Shown here in pieces: positions 49,401-60,536 of a stretch of 64,000 nucleotides of DNA. Every line of letters starts with the position of its first letter. Position 1 is the first letter of the stretch. The stretch lies in NCBI RefSeq assembly GCF_036370855.1, contig NC_088099.1, positions 34,430,501-34,494,500 of the forward strand. The letters are read 5' to 3'. The notes under the pieces were generated by a model. The model saw only the letters and a list, made by a program, of their open reading frames with translations. It ran no database searches and was not told where the DNA came from. The position numbers and the translations under genes are program-made. Source of the stretch: Dromaius novaehollandiae (Eukaryota; Chordata; Aves; Casuariiformes; Dromaiidae).

Positions 49401-50815
49401 AAAAACAAAAAGGAAGTTAAATGAATCAGAGATTACTGACATTCTACAAAGGATTTCAATGAACTTTAACATTATTTTCTTCTAATTAAAAAAAAAAAAA
49501 TGCCAAAACAGGAAGGTTAACTTTCTACAGATCTTTGTGAAAGCTTTCCACACTACGACATTGCAGAAGCCTTTCACACCAACACCTATCCTAAAGCCAC
49601 CGTAAGAGACACCTAGCCAAAAATGAGCTCTAATAAGAGTGCTAAAGGAGAAAAGTGCTTCCCCCACTTATACTGAGATATACAAAGTAAATACATGAGT
49701 CTAACAGCTAGAAACAGTGTAAAAAAACTGATGCAATAAAGTTCAGCTTGTCCTTTTTATTTTTGTAAGCTTTGTAGATTTTTACATTTCAACAACTGTT
49801 CATGTGTAAAGACACATGCAGATGTCTGAAAGGGCTTCAAATAAATATTACAATGGAACACAGGCTCATTCATGCAAAAACAGTAACAGGGGCTACTAGA
49901 GAACATTAACCAGTCTATAAAATCTGTATCTTGTTTAAGTCTGCATACCAATAGGTGGTTATAGGGGAAGTTCACATGTAAGCAAGGAGGAATACAGATC
50001 AGAAAGCACAAATGGTTTCAATACACAAGATTACAGAAGGAAACTTCCAATGAAAAAAATAATTATGACAAAACAAAAAAGTCTGTTCACTTTTAAATGG
50101 GAACTTTTTCGACTTCTAGTAGTGCCTCCAGCATGTGTTTTGTTTGCAGCTATAAAATGTAAAGACAGCACATTTAATCCTGTGGTTACTAAGAAAAGTG
50201 CATCTAGAAATATATCAAGTTCTCTCAATTCAAAAGCAAAGCCAAGCTATGTAAATGACAATACAACCTTTTTGAAAGATGAAGAACTTTGTTTTCATAA
50301 AAACCTAGTTCTTATTTCTTATTAAGCAGTTATTTCACTCATGAAGTAAACAGCACCATTAGAATAGCTACACATCCATCCATGAAATTTAACATCAATC
50401 AATCCCAGTTTTCAAAACTATGCAACTCAAACACGCATTTACTTTCTCCATGTGACATGGATGTTTGCTGCAGCTGCGTGCCAACTACAACCTTTAGCTT
50501 AGTTAGTTACAGCTCTCAGTTAGAGAGACAGGTCTCAGATTTAATCCTTCTTGTCAATGACCCATCCTGCAAGTGACATTACATTCAAGGTTGTTAATGG
50601 CAAGGACAATATGAAGTCGATGTGAAACAAATTAACAGTATAATTTTCTCACCTCCAATAGTACTTTCTTGAAACTCATGAAACTGTCCCTTTACAAAAC
50701 GAAGCACCAAACTTGATTTGCCAACTGCAGATTCTCCTAGAAGTACTAGTTTGAACTGGCAAATTTTATTTCCAGCATTTGGACCATTGGGTCTTGTTGC
50801 TCCTCGGTTAGCCAT
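40298..50815 (-). CDS. RAB5A: RAB5A small GTPase, complete (215 residues)
   Basis: RAB5A is the early-endosome Rab GTPase controlling endocytic vesicle docking and homotypic fusion (established). Coding exons 50815-50653, 46859-46708, 45093-44971, 43441-43348 and 40413-40298 sum to 648 nt (215 codons plus stop), the same length as human. All introns are GT-AG and phases match. The motifs are GESAVGKS (P-loop, residues 27-34), WDTAGQE (74-80, with Gln79), NKAD (133-136), ETSAK and the C-terminal CCSN double-cysteine geranylgeranylation signal. The start chosen is the ATG giving [11 protein letters not shown], matching the family; the upstream extension is only frame read-through. Differences from human are few (Ala14, Ala and Ser around NKAD, QPPKSQ near the end). 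RAB5B and RAB5C differ in the N- and C-terminal tails. Confidence 0.99.
40913..41064. repeat. 8-bp minisatellite, 19 perfect copies
   Basis: TGAGTGGG is repeated 19 times without interruption in RAB5A intron 5. In the direction of RAB5A transcription it reads CCCACTCA. Confidence 0.97.
43348..43441 (-). CDS. RAB5A: RAB5A exon 5
   Basis: A 94-nt exon encoding [19 protein letters not shown] and [10 protein letters not shown]. The acceptor is AACTTCCAG and the donor is TTG|GTGAGT. ETSAK is the G5 guanine-binding motif. Confidence 0.99.
44971..45093 (-). CDS. RAB5A: RAB5A exon 4
   Basis: A 123-nt exon, 41 codons, encoding [18 protein letters not shown], the NKAD guanine-specificity motif and KRAVDFQ. 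The acceptor is TTAACAG and the donor is CAG|GTATGT. Confidence 0.99.
46708..46859 (-). CDS. RAB5A: RAB5A exon 3
   Basis: A 152-nt exon encoding [30 protein letters not shown] (switch II) and [10 protein letters not shown]. The acceptor is TTTTTGTAG and the donor is GAG|GTAAGT. Confidence 0.99.
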
Positions 50816-50903
50816 GCCCAAATTAGAAAGAAGTCCTTTGTTTCAAGTTCTTGAAAGCAAATTCCAGGATGCAAAACTCAGTGGTGCTTCTGCTAGTAAC
50901 AAC
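50653..50903 (-). CDS. RAB5A: RAB5A exon 2 (start codon exon)
   Basis: The acceptor AACAG precedes 50903; 50903-50816 is 5' UTR and 50815-50653 is coding (54 codons plus 1 nt). It encodes [11 protein letters not shown], the P-loop GESAVGKS and the switch I start [10 protein letters not shown]. The donor GGAG|GTGAGA begins at 50652. Confidence 0.98.
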
Positions 50904-53900
50904 CTGTTTATGAAAAGATAGGGGGTGGTATCAGATTTACAAGCCAAATAAGAAAAATCTAATTCATCAATGCAACATGTATTACATATAACTAGTCCTA
51001 ATATTTACCAAAGCCAATGGCCCAGAGTACAGCTACTGTCACTGTGAAGAAACAGTGATCTTCTCACATGCCTAGTATTCCTATTAAAACTTCTAATTAG
51101 GACATTAAAATCCAATCATTGTTTCTTCTTGCAAGACTTCAGTCTCTCATTTCATAACATACCAAAATTAAAGTTTAACAGCACAACAGATTCAGGCTTC
51201 CACATTATTGCTAAAATCTCAAACAACAAAAAAATTATTTTCAGAATTTTGCTAATTAAGCAATGCTTGATTACTCAGAAGTTATCACCAGTAAAGAACA
51301 AAAAAATCTTTGGGCAAATTGAGAAACTGAGTCACCATATCAAGTTCTTTGCAAGTATGCTTTATCAATTCGTCTCTATCGTGCATATCAAAATGCATTT
51401 TCCTTAAATAAAAAATACAGAAAATCGTGAGGTACAAATCACTAATACCTTTTCTAGTTAACAAACATTCTGAGAAGCAAAAATACAAAGCCTTTCCTAC
51501 GTAGAAAACCAAACTGCCTTCAGAGCACTACGAAACCTAGACCACTTGGTGTAAGCCACCAGAAAACTATCATATGGTGATAAATTGATATTTCTAATAC
51601 TAATACATGTCCTAGTGGATCAGTATTCGTATCTGAGATCTTTGTTAATAACATGCTAGCAGTATATTCTTGGCCTATCTCCTCAACTTGTAAGCTCCTT
51701 CAAAAAAATTTCAGCGGATGTATCCATATGCACAGGGAAGCCTATAGGCTCTGCTGGCCTCACTTCTGAGCCTAAGATTTATGTTTTTACACACTTAACA
51801 GTACAGATGAAATCTTTTTGTAGGTAGATGCTGCTGTATGAAACACTGGCATAATATCACCTGTCTAGCTTTTCTGTATTCCCTCTCCTCTCACTTCCCG
51901 AAATAAAATTCCAAGACATTCCATAGGAAATAAACCTAAATGATGGTCACTCAACTCTGTATGAAGGAGAGATATTTCTATATTTAGGTTGTTAAAAAAC
52001 AACCTAAAACTTTGTCCTACTCTTGTGGGCTAACTACTTGAATTAAGTGTACTTGTTGAGGATATAGCTTGTCTAGTATCTAAGACACAAGCAAGTTTAG
52101 AGCACATTTTCCTAGTGCAAAATATAACTAATGTTGCAAAATTGTAAGCAAATACACTGTCAAACAGCTTCTTGCTCGCTCTTTCTTACATTTTGAATGA
52201 AGCAATAGTTTCAATCATTAGCCATCTTCCTGTTTCAAACCATTTAAGCATAGGTATCAGGCACTTGAGGATTCCAGTTTACTACTTACCTACACAACAC
52301 CTAGCTCACAAACCAATCATTCATCTTACTAACGACCCTTTTGTAAATTCACCACAAGTTCTGCACAATTAATAGAAGAATCTCCTGTTCTGTGGAGTGC
52401 TTCATGGCTAGCAGAAACCTGTTCTCCAACAAAATACTCCCTTAACTCCTGATTTCCACACATGAAGTCAGAAAGAAACCATGAAATTATTTCTTTACCA
52501 ACAAAACAGTTAAAATAAATTGGTACTTTCTCACTGTACAAAGAATCTGAAAATAGGTCTTAGAAAGAAAATATTTTCCGGTGTGTTACGGATATTTTTA
52601 TTCTCTTATGTTGCTCCTTTTCCCATACCTCAAAATAATTTAGCATCTTCCAGGTAGAATATTCCAATCTTGTATTCATCCCTGTCTGTCCTGAGTTTCT
52701 GTCCTGTTTGACAATTACATCATTAAATCAATAGAATTCTTTATTTCACTATTGCAATACAATCAAAATATCATTTTAGATATATGTTCTCACAAACACA
52801 AGGAAGAAAAAGCATGGCACAGTGAATGAAAATTTCTTTGAGACAAAAACGCTCCTGAAAATCTACCCCTATTATCAACTACTATAACAATGACACATTT
52901 GAATTCCTTTTCCATTAATCTAAAATTTTTGAACAAAAATTAATTTACACTGCAAGAATGGATCTAGTTATTCTAAAAACAATATCAGACCTCTTATCCT
53001 TATGGCATAAAAAAAATTGGTGCAAGGCACCAATTCTCAGGCAAGATTTTTTTTTCCATGTGCTGTTGAGAAGTTGTGAAGCAATCTGGATAAAAATGTA
53101 TGAATGACAAAAGTTAATTTCTCCCTAATTACATTACAAGAAATAAAACTGCAGGACGTAGCCAGAAGAGAGGCAGCTCACGATACTGTTGGCCATTTGT
53201 TTCTCTCTAGACTTTGGAAAAGGAAGACAATCGTTCAAATTATTTCTGTTTTAAAATAAAATACTTCTGCTTGCACTGTAGCATTCTAGTGTGCTTGGAC
53301 AGTCATGAAATTATTTAAAAACCTTCATCTTAATTCATCCTCTTAATTCATCTCTTTCTAGACTCTGCAGCATTAATGAAGACATATAAGGGATAAATCC
53401 AACAACCAAGTGGATTAGTACTCTTTGTGAGCAAGCGACAAGTGACTTCTAGAGGTTGTGCAGTGAGGAAATCTACAACCACAGTGGTTACTCTCTGTGG
53501 CTTTTTTTGCTTGCTTTCTGTCTACTGTACAAAGTACTACAAACAAAAGCAGGCACTCTAGAAAAACAGCCAAGACTGATTTAATTCACATAGCATCTAT
53601 TCATTTCAGTTGGCCATTTACAGCCTTTAGTAATTCAGATTATACATCACTTAAAAACAGTTGAAACAGCTTGTCAAGGCAAATATGTAATTCAGTTTTT
53701 GTAAACTGTCCAATATATAGAAATTAGAGGTTTATGTGAAGAACTTTTAAGTTTACAGCTTTCTAACACCCTTTGCCCTTCAATCACCCTAAACACTCAG
53801 ACATCACATGAAATTAATCAGTTGTCAAGTCAATAGCAATCATGCTCCCTGCAAAACCATCAAGTCCTGGAAGCATACTGCAAATATCCTTCATTTAATA

Positions 53901-56900
53901 GTTACATCAATATATCTAATAACTTAATGCTAAAAACTACCACAATCATACCACCCACTTTTTAACAGGTTGGGATAAAAAATGCACATCTGAAAACCCC
54001 GTAAAGCATACCCAGCTGATACTGATATATAGAAAAATCACCATCACCTTCTACAAGCCTAAGTGGAAACCATCATGTTTTGAGTTTCAGATCATACTGA
54101 AACTATTCTGTAAGTGTGGAACACAGCAGCATCCAAGTGTGAAGAGACAAATAAAAAGATTTTCTTAATCTGAAGAAAAGCAGTACTATAGTTTGACATG
54201 CAGCCATTATAAAACACTGCTGGCCTATTTTATTTATTTATTTATTTTAAGATTTGTGCGCTGAACATAACACCTCACAAGGACTTAGAAGCAGCCTTCG
54301 ATGCTACAAACCCCATACAATCTCCTAGCCTCCAGCCACATTTGTTCTCCATTTCCTTAGATCATCTGTAAAACTAGCCTTGGGAATCATAAAAAAAAGC
54401 ACCATGCAGAAGAGAAAGAAACCATTTTCTGTACCCTAAACACACAAACTGTAAATTCAAGTCTTTTTTGACAAATGGCCTTCCAAAGAATTCTGAATAC
54501 TTAACAGCTTAGCAGCTGTACCTATTCCATATGCTGAGCTTTGATGAAAATCTCCAGGAAAAAATCTAGTACCCCCTCAAGTTTCATATGCTGAATAATC
54601 TCTGTAATTTATTGATTTTTTGGAATACTCAAAGAAAGAAAACCTTAACAAGACATTTTCATTCATTTACACAAAAGCAAGTATACAACAGTTTGACCTG
54701 AATCAAGCTTTTAAAATTACATGTAAGGAAGTAATGTAAGGAAATGATTTATATAAGGATCTGCTGAGGAAACTACTTCCATTTCTGAAGGTTTTCAATA
54801 TACCATCCATAGTTTCATAGATAGATGGCTTCATATGTATAGAAATGACAGAGATTTTCTTTCTTTTACAGAGTATTATGTGAGAACTATCATATACTAC
54901 TAGGCAAAGACCATTTTGCATTCTTGAGCACTACAACAATAACATGAAGGGTCCTTCTGCTAAGTAGGAACTTGCACTCTTGAGTATCCCCCAACATGAT
55001 AGCAACTTAGTACCCAAATGCCAGAAGAGCAAATTTTGGTGCATATTATCAGGAAAGTACTCTTGTTAATCCTGTCAAGTAATTTACCAGATGCTGGGTT
55101 TATTCTCTTCTCATCATCCCCCTAGAAAAGAAACTTCTATGCTGCTAGGTAGCATTTGTTAAGTTTTATTTATAAGAGAAGGTAGTGTTTTCATAACTAT
55201 TTTGATAGAACATCATGTAAATTTTCTCATGTTTGAGGCTAAAAAAAAAATTTCTATCCTCACCAATACCTAAAACCTCACAATTCAATGGGATAATTCA
55301 CAAATTGCATCTATCCAGTCATGTGTTTAAATCAGTGCCTATTTAAACTACAAGAAAGCTAACATACAAGAATCAAAATATCATTAGTGACAAAAGCCAG
55401 CCTACCAATGGGATTAAGACAGCTAACAGCATTCCTACAATGAATGAATCGTGCATTATCAAATACAAAGACCACAAAAGAAATTCATGATGATAAACTT
55501 AAAACTGGAACACACCACAACTTAAAATATTTTGATATTTCATAGCCAATAACAAGTTTTTTGTTTTTTGTTTTTTTTTTTACCATGAACATACTTTAAT
55601 ATCTTAATAATTTCTAATAAACTTCATCATATTTTGTGACTAGAGACAGAAATATAAAATGCAGATCAGTAAAAAACAGACTCTAAACAACTTCTCAATT
55701 CAGGGATGAAATATTTTAGATACATATATGCTTTCAAGTTTCAGGTTACTGGCAAATTAGAACTGATAAGTGACTGCTGCTGCTGCTGGCTGACTGTATT
55801 TGAAATTCAGTGTTGACAGTGTCTAACACAGTCAAATAACATTGAGATTACAGCCATTAGCTACTTCAAATTTGTTTATACTGAACTATCTTGAATGTTT
55901 TAAACAGCAGTATCTAATTAAACTTAGGTGGTAGGCACTCCTACTAGCCAATGTTCTGTTATTCTTTTTCCAGGTTGACAAAATTAGCATGGCATTGTAT
56001 TGCAGCATTCAAGACTAACAGGTACAACTATCAAAACATTTATCATATGTAAAGCACTTTATATTGAAACATAATGAAATAGTAGGTTAAACAAGTGAAT
56101 CAATAGTAGAAGAAATTCATGACCTTCCAATTAAAGATAACAGCCATCTTGTAAGTTTATATGATGGATGTATATTATGAATTGCTTTGAGATAAACTAG
56201 TTTATCATACCGGAAATGCAAGCAATGACGACTGTATTATCATTGTCTCTAACCACCTCATTTCAGTTAACATCCGCGCTCTCTTGACATTTCTTATTAT
56301 AAAGTAAAAATACGCACAAGCAAATTATCCATCCTCCAACTCTAAGAAGCCACTAGCAAATTGGAAAAAACAAAGCTACCATGCTTTTTACTTGTTCCAA
56401 GTGTTACTTGGAGTTAGTTAATTTCAGCTTAACTGTTCAATCTCTTTTCCACTCCTAGGTTGAGAGAAGGTGAAGTTAAAAAACATACAAAGTCAAAAGT
56501 TTACAAAAAAAAAAATCACACAAAATGCTGAGGGACTATTTTTGTCTTTCATGGCCTTACTGTTTTGAACAGCATTCTGATATCTTTTAGAGGAGAGTGG
56601 GATAGCTAAAAACTACAAGAGCATAGGTTTGTCTCTCCACCATGCTATAGTTTTAGCCCTAGCCCCAAATCTTATGTACAAGTAAATACACTAGGCCTGT
56701 ACTGGGCGGTAAGCAAGGTAAGGAGCCAGGGGGCTGCCGTGCCTGATTCAGGATTCCCTGGATGGCAACATGTGGTCAGGGTATTTTTCTTCCCTCCTTA
56801 TTCATCGTCCCTCTCCGGGTCGCAGACAAAAAAAAAAAAAAGAGACCCATCACCCATCCTCCCCTTCCCTATCACAAGGCAACTCGAAAGATACACCCCT

Positions 56901-57356
56901 TCCCTTGCAGGAGGACTAGGCAGTGGTAACCCACAGCAGAAGAGTCCACAGGCAGGGAGAAGCCTCACTCCCCCCCTTCTCGCCGTGATCCTGGGCCCAG
57001 CTCCTCCAGCCCCCGCCACCGCCTTCCCTCCCCCGCGGCTCCTTTCCAGCCGCAGGCAGAGGAATAAGGGGAAGTGGGAGAATCGGGGGCGCCATTTTGA
57101 GTCGGGAAAAGCCAGACCGGCCTCTCCCCTCCGCCCACCGGGCTGCCCACCGGGCTGCCCACCGCGGCAGCCCGCACCGCGGCCCAACGCTCCCGCACCG
57201 CCCGGCGGCAGTGGTGCGCGCACCCAGGCGGCCACTGGGCGCTGCAGCGGCCGGAGGAGAGAGCCGCGAACAACGGCCCGCCTGCCGCGGGCCGCGCAGG
57301 CCCCCGCCGCCCCGCGAGCGGCCCCCCGCCCCCGAGCCCCGCCGCCCCCTCCTCAC
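50904..57356 (-). other. RAB5A: RAB5A intron 1
   Basis: A 6.45-kb AT-rich first intron. It has short simple-sequence runs (for example the ATTT repeat near 54226) but no recognised transposon, RNA gene or coding exon. Confidence 0.7.
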
Positions 57357-57960
57357 CTGGCCGGGCCGCGGCGGCCGCGCGCGGGGGAGGCAGGGGAGCC
57401 GGGCGGCGGCGCCTCTCTCTGTCCCTGCGGCAGGGCCGGAGGACGATCCAGGGCCGGGAGGGGAGGCGGCTCCCCGCGGAGCGCAGCAGCGGCTCGGGGC
57501 GGGGGCGGTGCTGTGCCTCGCCCGCGCCGTCGCCAGCTTCCGCCGCCTCCTCGGCCCGGACCAAAACACACACGCACTTCCGCCGCCGCCACGTCAGGGC
57601 CCGCACGCGGCATGCGCTTCCAGTTCGCCCGCACGTCACGTGGCCGCCCCCTCCCTTCCCTTCTTTCGGTTTCCTCCCCCCCCACCGCCTTTCGCTTTCT
57701 GTCCCGTTTCCCCCCCACCGCGCCCGGACCGTTACCGCGGCAACGCCGAAGGGCTATGACCCCACGCAGCGGCCTATGGGAGAGGCGGCCCCGGCGCCTA
57801 AACGAGCGGGGCTCGCTTCCTCTGCCCCCGCGGGGCCGCGTCGAGCAACGACACCCGGGCGCCGCGTCGTCCTCGTCTGTGTTAGCGGTCGGGCAAGGCA
57901 CGAGGGAGTTACTAGTGGCTGAACGAAAAGGACATGCCAGCGGGGGGCCAGCCGGGTCCT
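56980..57960 (-). promoter_or_regulatory. RAB5A: RAB5A CpG-island promoter
   Basis: A TATA-less CpG island. On the minus strand it contains an ETS-type CGGAAGT (57576-57582), TGACGT CRE-type half sites (57591-57596 and 57633-57638), an NRF1-like GCGCATG (57611-57617) and an E-box CACGTG (57637-57642) fused to the second CRE half site. The island extends about 300 bp past these sites, so plus-strand initiation is possible. Confidence 0.75.
57357..57590 (-). other. RAB5A: RAB5A noncoding exon 1
   Basis: A donor CCAG|GTGAGG lies at 57357/57356 inside the CpG island, and the next acceptor is the start-codon exon at 50903. Human RAB5A likewise has a noncoding first exon. The 5' limit is only estimated from promoter motifs at 57576-57642. 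Confidence 0.6.
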
Positions 57961-58489
57961 CGATTTGCAGGGAATGCCTTACCTCCTGCTCCCCTAAGTA
58001 TTGAGGAAAAGTCACTGAGAACAACCATGCCTCCCAAATGCCTGTCTGCTAGAAACAGCAAGCACAGCATGGCACGATGTGGCTGCTGAGGTGCCAGGGA
58101 TGTGAACGGGATTCCCTGCAAAACTTCCTTATGTCCCAATTCAGTGCTTTAAAAGGACCAAAGCCCTGAGCCAAATTAACAGAGAAGGAAGTACACACAA
58201 AAATTCTGAATCACAATTGGGAATCTACTTACCATTTTTCTTTAATCAAACAACTACTGATAAAGTTTTCGGGATAGGATAAATACTGGGAGAGTGCTAA
58301 AACTGAACAGAATGGTTTGCCAATTTAGAAGAGTCTTCATTGCTCCATATATGGATGCAAATAGTACGTCTCCATATTTGCAAATGTTAGGTCATACACC
58401 TCACACTGGAGATTGCAGTACCTGCAGGATTTCTACTCTGTATTGCTGGTGTGTTGTATGAAGCCAACTGTAATCCTATATGCCTTTTT

Positions 58490-59015
58490 GATGTCTGTAA
58501 CTGAGGAAGGATGTTGAAAAATCTGAGAGAATTCAGGAAAGGCCTATATTAATGATTAGAAAGCTGGAAAACTTCCCTCACAGTGAAATGTAAGAGCCCA
58601 ATTTACCGACCTCACAAAAGAGAAGGATAAGAGACGCTTGGTCACAGATTATAAGCAGGCTGCACAGGAAACAAAACAGTTACAATAAATGTTTCTCCAA
58701 TCTTGCAGGTTTAATAAGGTCTGATGGTTAGCATTTGGAGCAAGCCAAAAGCAGAACTGGGAAGAAGTTTAGCAAGTTTGTCAGTTATGGTACTTAATCA
58801 TCGGTACAATTTAATAAAGATTGTTTAGATTCTCCATCACTGGAAATGTTAAATCAAGATTGTATGTTGCTGTCCTCTCAAAATATGCTTTTGTTCAACC
58901 ACATATTAAGTTGAAGCAAAAATTAGGAAAAGCCTATCGCCTGTGTTATATTGGAGCTGAGGCTCCATTATGGCAGTGGTTCATCATGACCTTAAAATAT
59001 ATGACTTTAAGGTCA
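58490..59015 (+). mobile_element. CR1-type LINE, 3' fragment of ancient amniote type
   Basis: The sequence follows the known 3' end of old CR1 elements in order: an AAAGAGAAGG-like block (58615), the AGAAGTTTAGCAAG region (58765), ATTCTCCATCACTGGAAATG (58829), CCTGTGTTATATTGGAG (58939) and the degenerate TTCATCATGACCTTAAAATA end (58981). No intact open frame remains. It is a diverged, 5'-truncated dead copy. Confidence 0.75.
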
Positions 59016-59466
59016 GTTGTCCAGCTAGTCCTTCTGCCAGTGCAAGATTATCTTCTCCTCCTGTTGTTGCTGCTGCTTTAGAAGTATGCTAAAAACAGAA
59101 AGAAAGGTTAAATTAATCATGTCACAGCCTTTTATCATCTCCACTCTGTAGTGCTCCTTTAGAAATACTTCATTGCTTGTAAAATATTGTGGTTGATGAG
59201 ACTCTAGTATGAGAAAGAGATAAACAAATATCACCTTGCTCTGTTTGTGTTTCTCTTGTTTTTTTTGTCCCTTTCCTGATATAAGCATATCAATATTTTT
59301 GAAGTTACTGGAATGCAAAAATGCACTCCTTTTTCATCTTCCATTCTCCTTTTCCATGTGCTTTTCCGTTGTTAGTTGAGTGGTTGCATCCTGAGAGTAA
59401 GAATTTTATTACCCTCCTTAACTGTCTTAGTAAAACCTAAGCTTTTTGTAAGGCCAGCATATAACC

Positions 59467-59581
<115 letters not shown>

Positions 59582-60498
59582 ATTGATTTTGAGTCCACCA
59601 GTGATATAAAATGCCAGACTCCCCACTTTTATTACAAAGAATTTCTTCCAGGGGAATGTGTTTGAAAGCATGCAGGTTTTCTGAGCTTGAAGTTTATGGT
59701 AAGGACTGCCTTTAGAATCTCTGTAGCAGGTGCTGTTTAAATGATGCAATTAATCTTGATTTAACACACTGTTTTCACACTAACCCTCTGACTGTTTTCA
59801 GTACATTCAGCTGGACTACAGGATTTGCCAATCAAAATGTCAGAACCCTGATAAACAGAGACATTTTTCACCATTTACGTGAACAGTTCTGGATGGACAA
59901 AATGTGAATATTACACTGTGACTCTTTAGAATTGTTTGAACTTAAATTCAATTTAGAGATCAAATGCTCATGTGGTGTTTCACATTTCACTTAATCCAAT
60001 CAAATGAAGAGCTACTCATGGAAAGTATGATCCTAGTTCCTCTCCATTCCCAGCTGCAAGCTTGTACCTCATGGTACCTCAACCACTGCTTTCATGGAAA
60101 AATAATTCACCAAAAGAAATAATCTTCTGTATTGGTTGGCTGAGCCAACTCATCTGTGGCTGCAGGCTGGCTAGATCTGATGCAGATGACAGTAAAGGAA
60201 TATGAGTTCAGAGAAGAAAAAGAGCTAAGGACCATCTATTTGGCAGTAACCTGTCAGCATTTTGTTATGGTGTCGTATCTGAAACCACACCCTCAGTTTA
60301 CAGTCCTTGAAAAGGAGGGAGTAAAGAAGAGGAATGGAAGAAAGTATAAAACAAAATGCAGCAATGTTCAGAGAACAACAACAGTGCAGCATGTGAAAGG
60401 ATCAGATATTCTGTTCTTTTAATATAAACAATATAAATGCTTTCTAAATTCAGAATAGTCTTTCAAATTAATAAATGTACCTGAAGTTTAAGGCTGAA

Positions 60499-60536
60499 TG
60501 TTTTTCTTTTTCTTTTTCTTTTTTTTTTTTTTTTTG
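60499..60536. repeat. Pyrimidine tract
   Basis: TTTTTC units merge into a long T run. Confidence 0.9.

Larger units (their letters stand above)
40414..50652 (-). other. RAB5A: RAB5A introns 2-5
   Basis: The introns are 46860-50652, 45094-46707, 43442-44970 and 40414-43347. They contain an 8-bp minisatellite (40913-41064), an A19 run (45555-45573) and a T run near 47749. A 157-codon plus-strand open frame at 48336-48809 in intron 2 has no recognised homolog. Confidence 0.75.

Noticed and set aside
56739-58024. Frames of up to 421 codons over the RAB5A CpG island
   Set aside because: Same composition effect; no domain or homology, and both strands are open at once.
60156-60422. 88-codon frame as a possible EFHB exon
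   Set aside because: No EF-hand or EFHB-like residues and no convincing splice borders.
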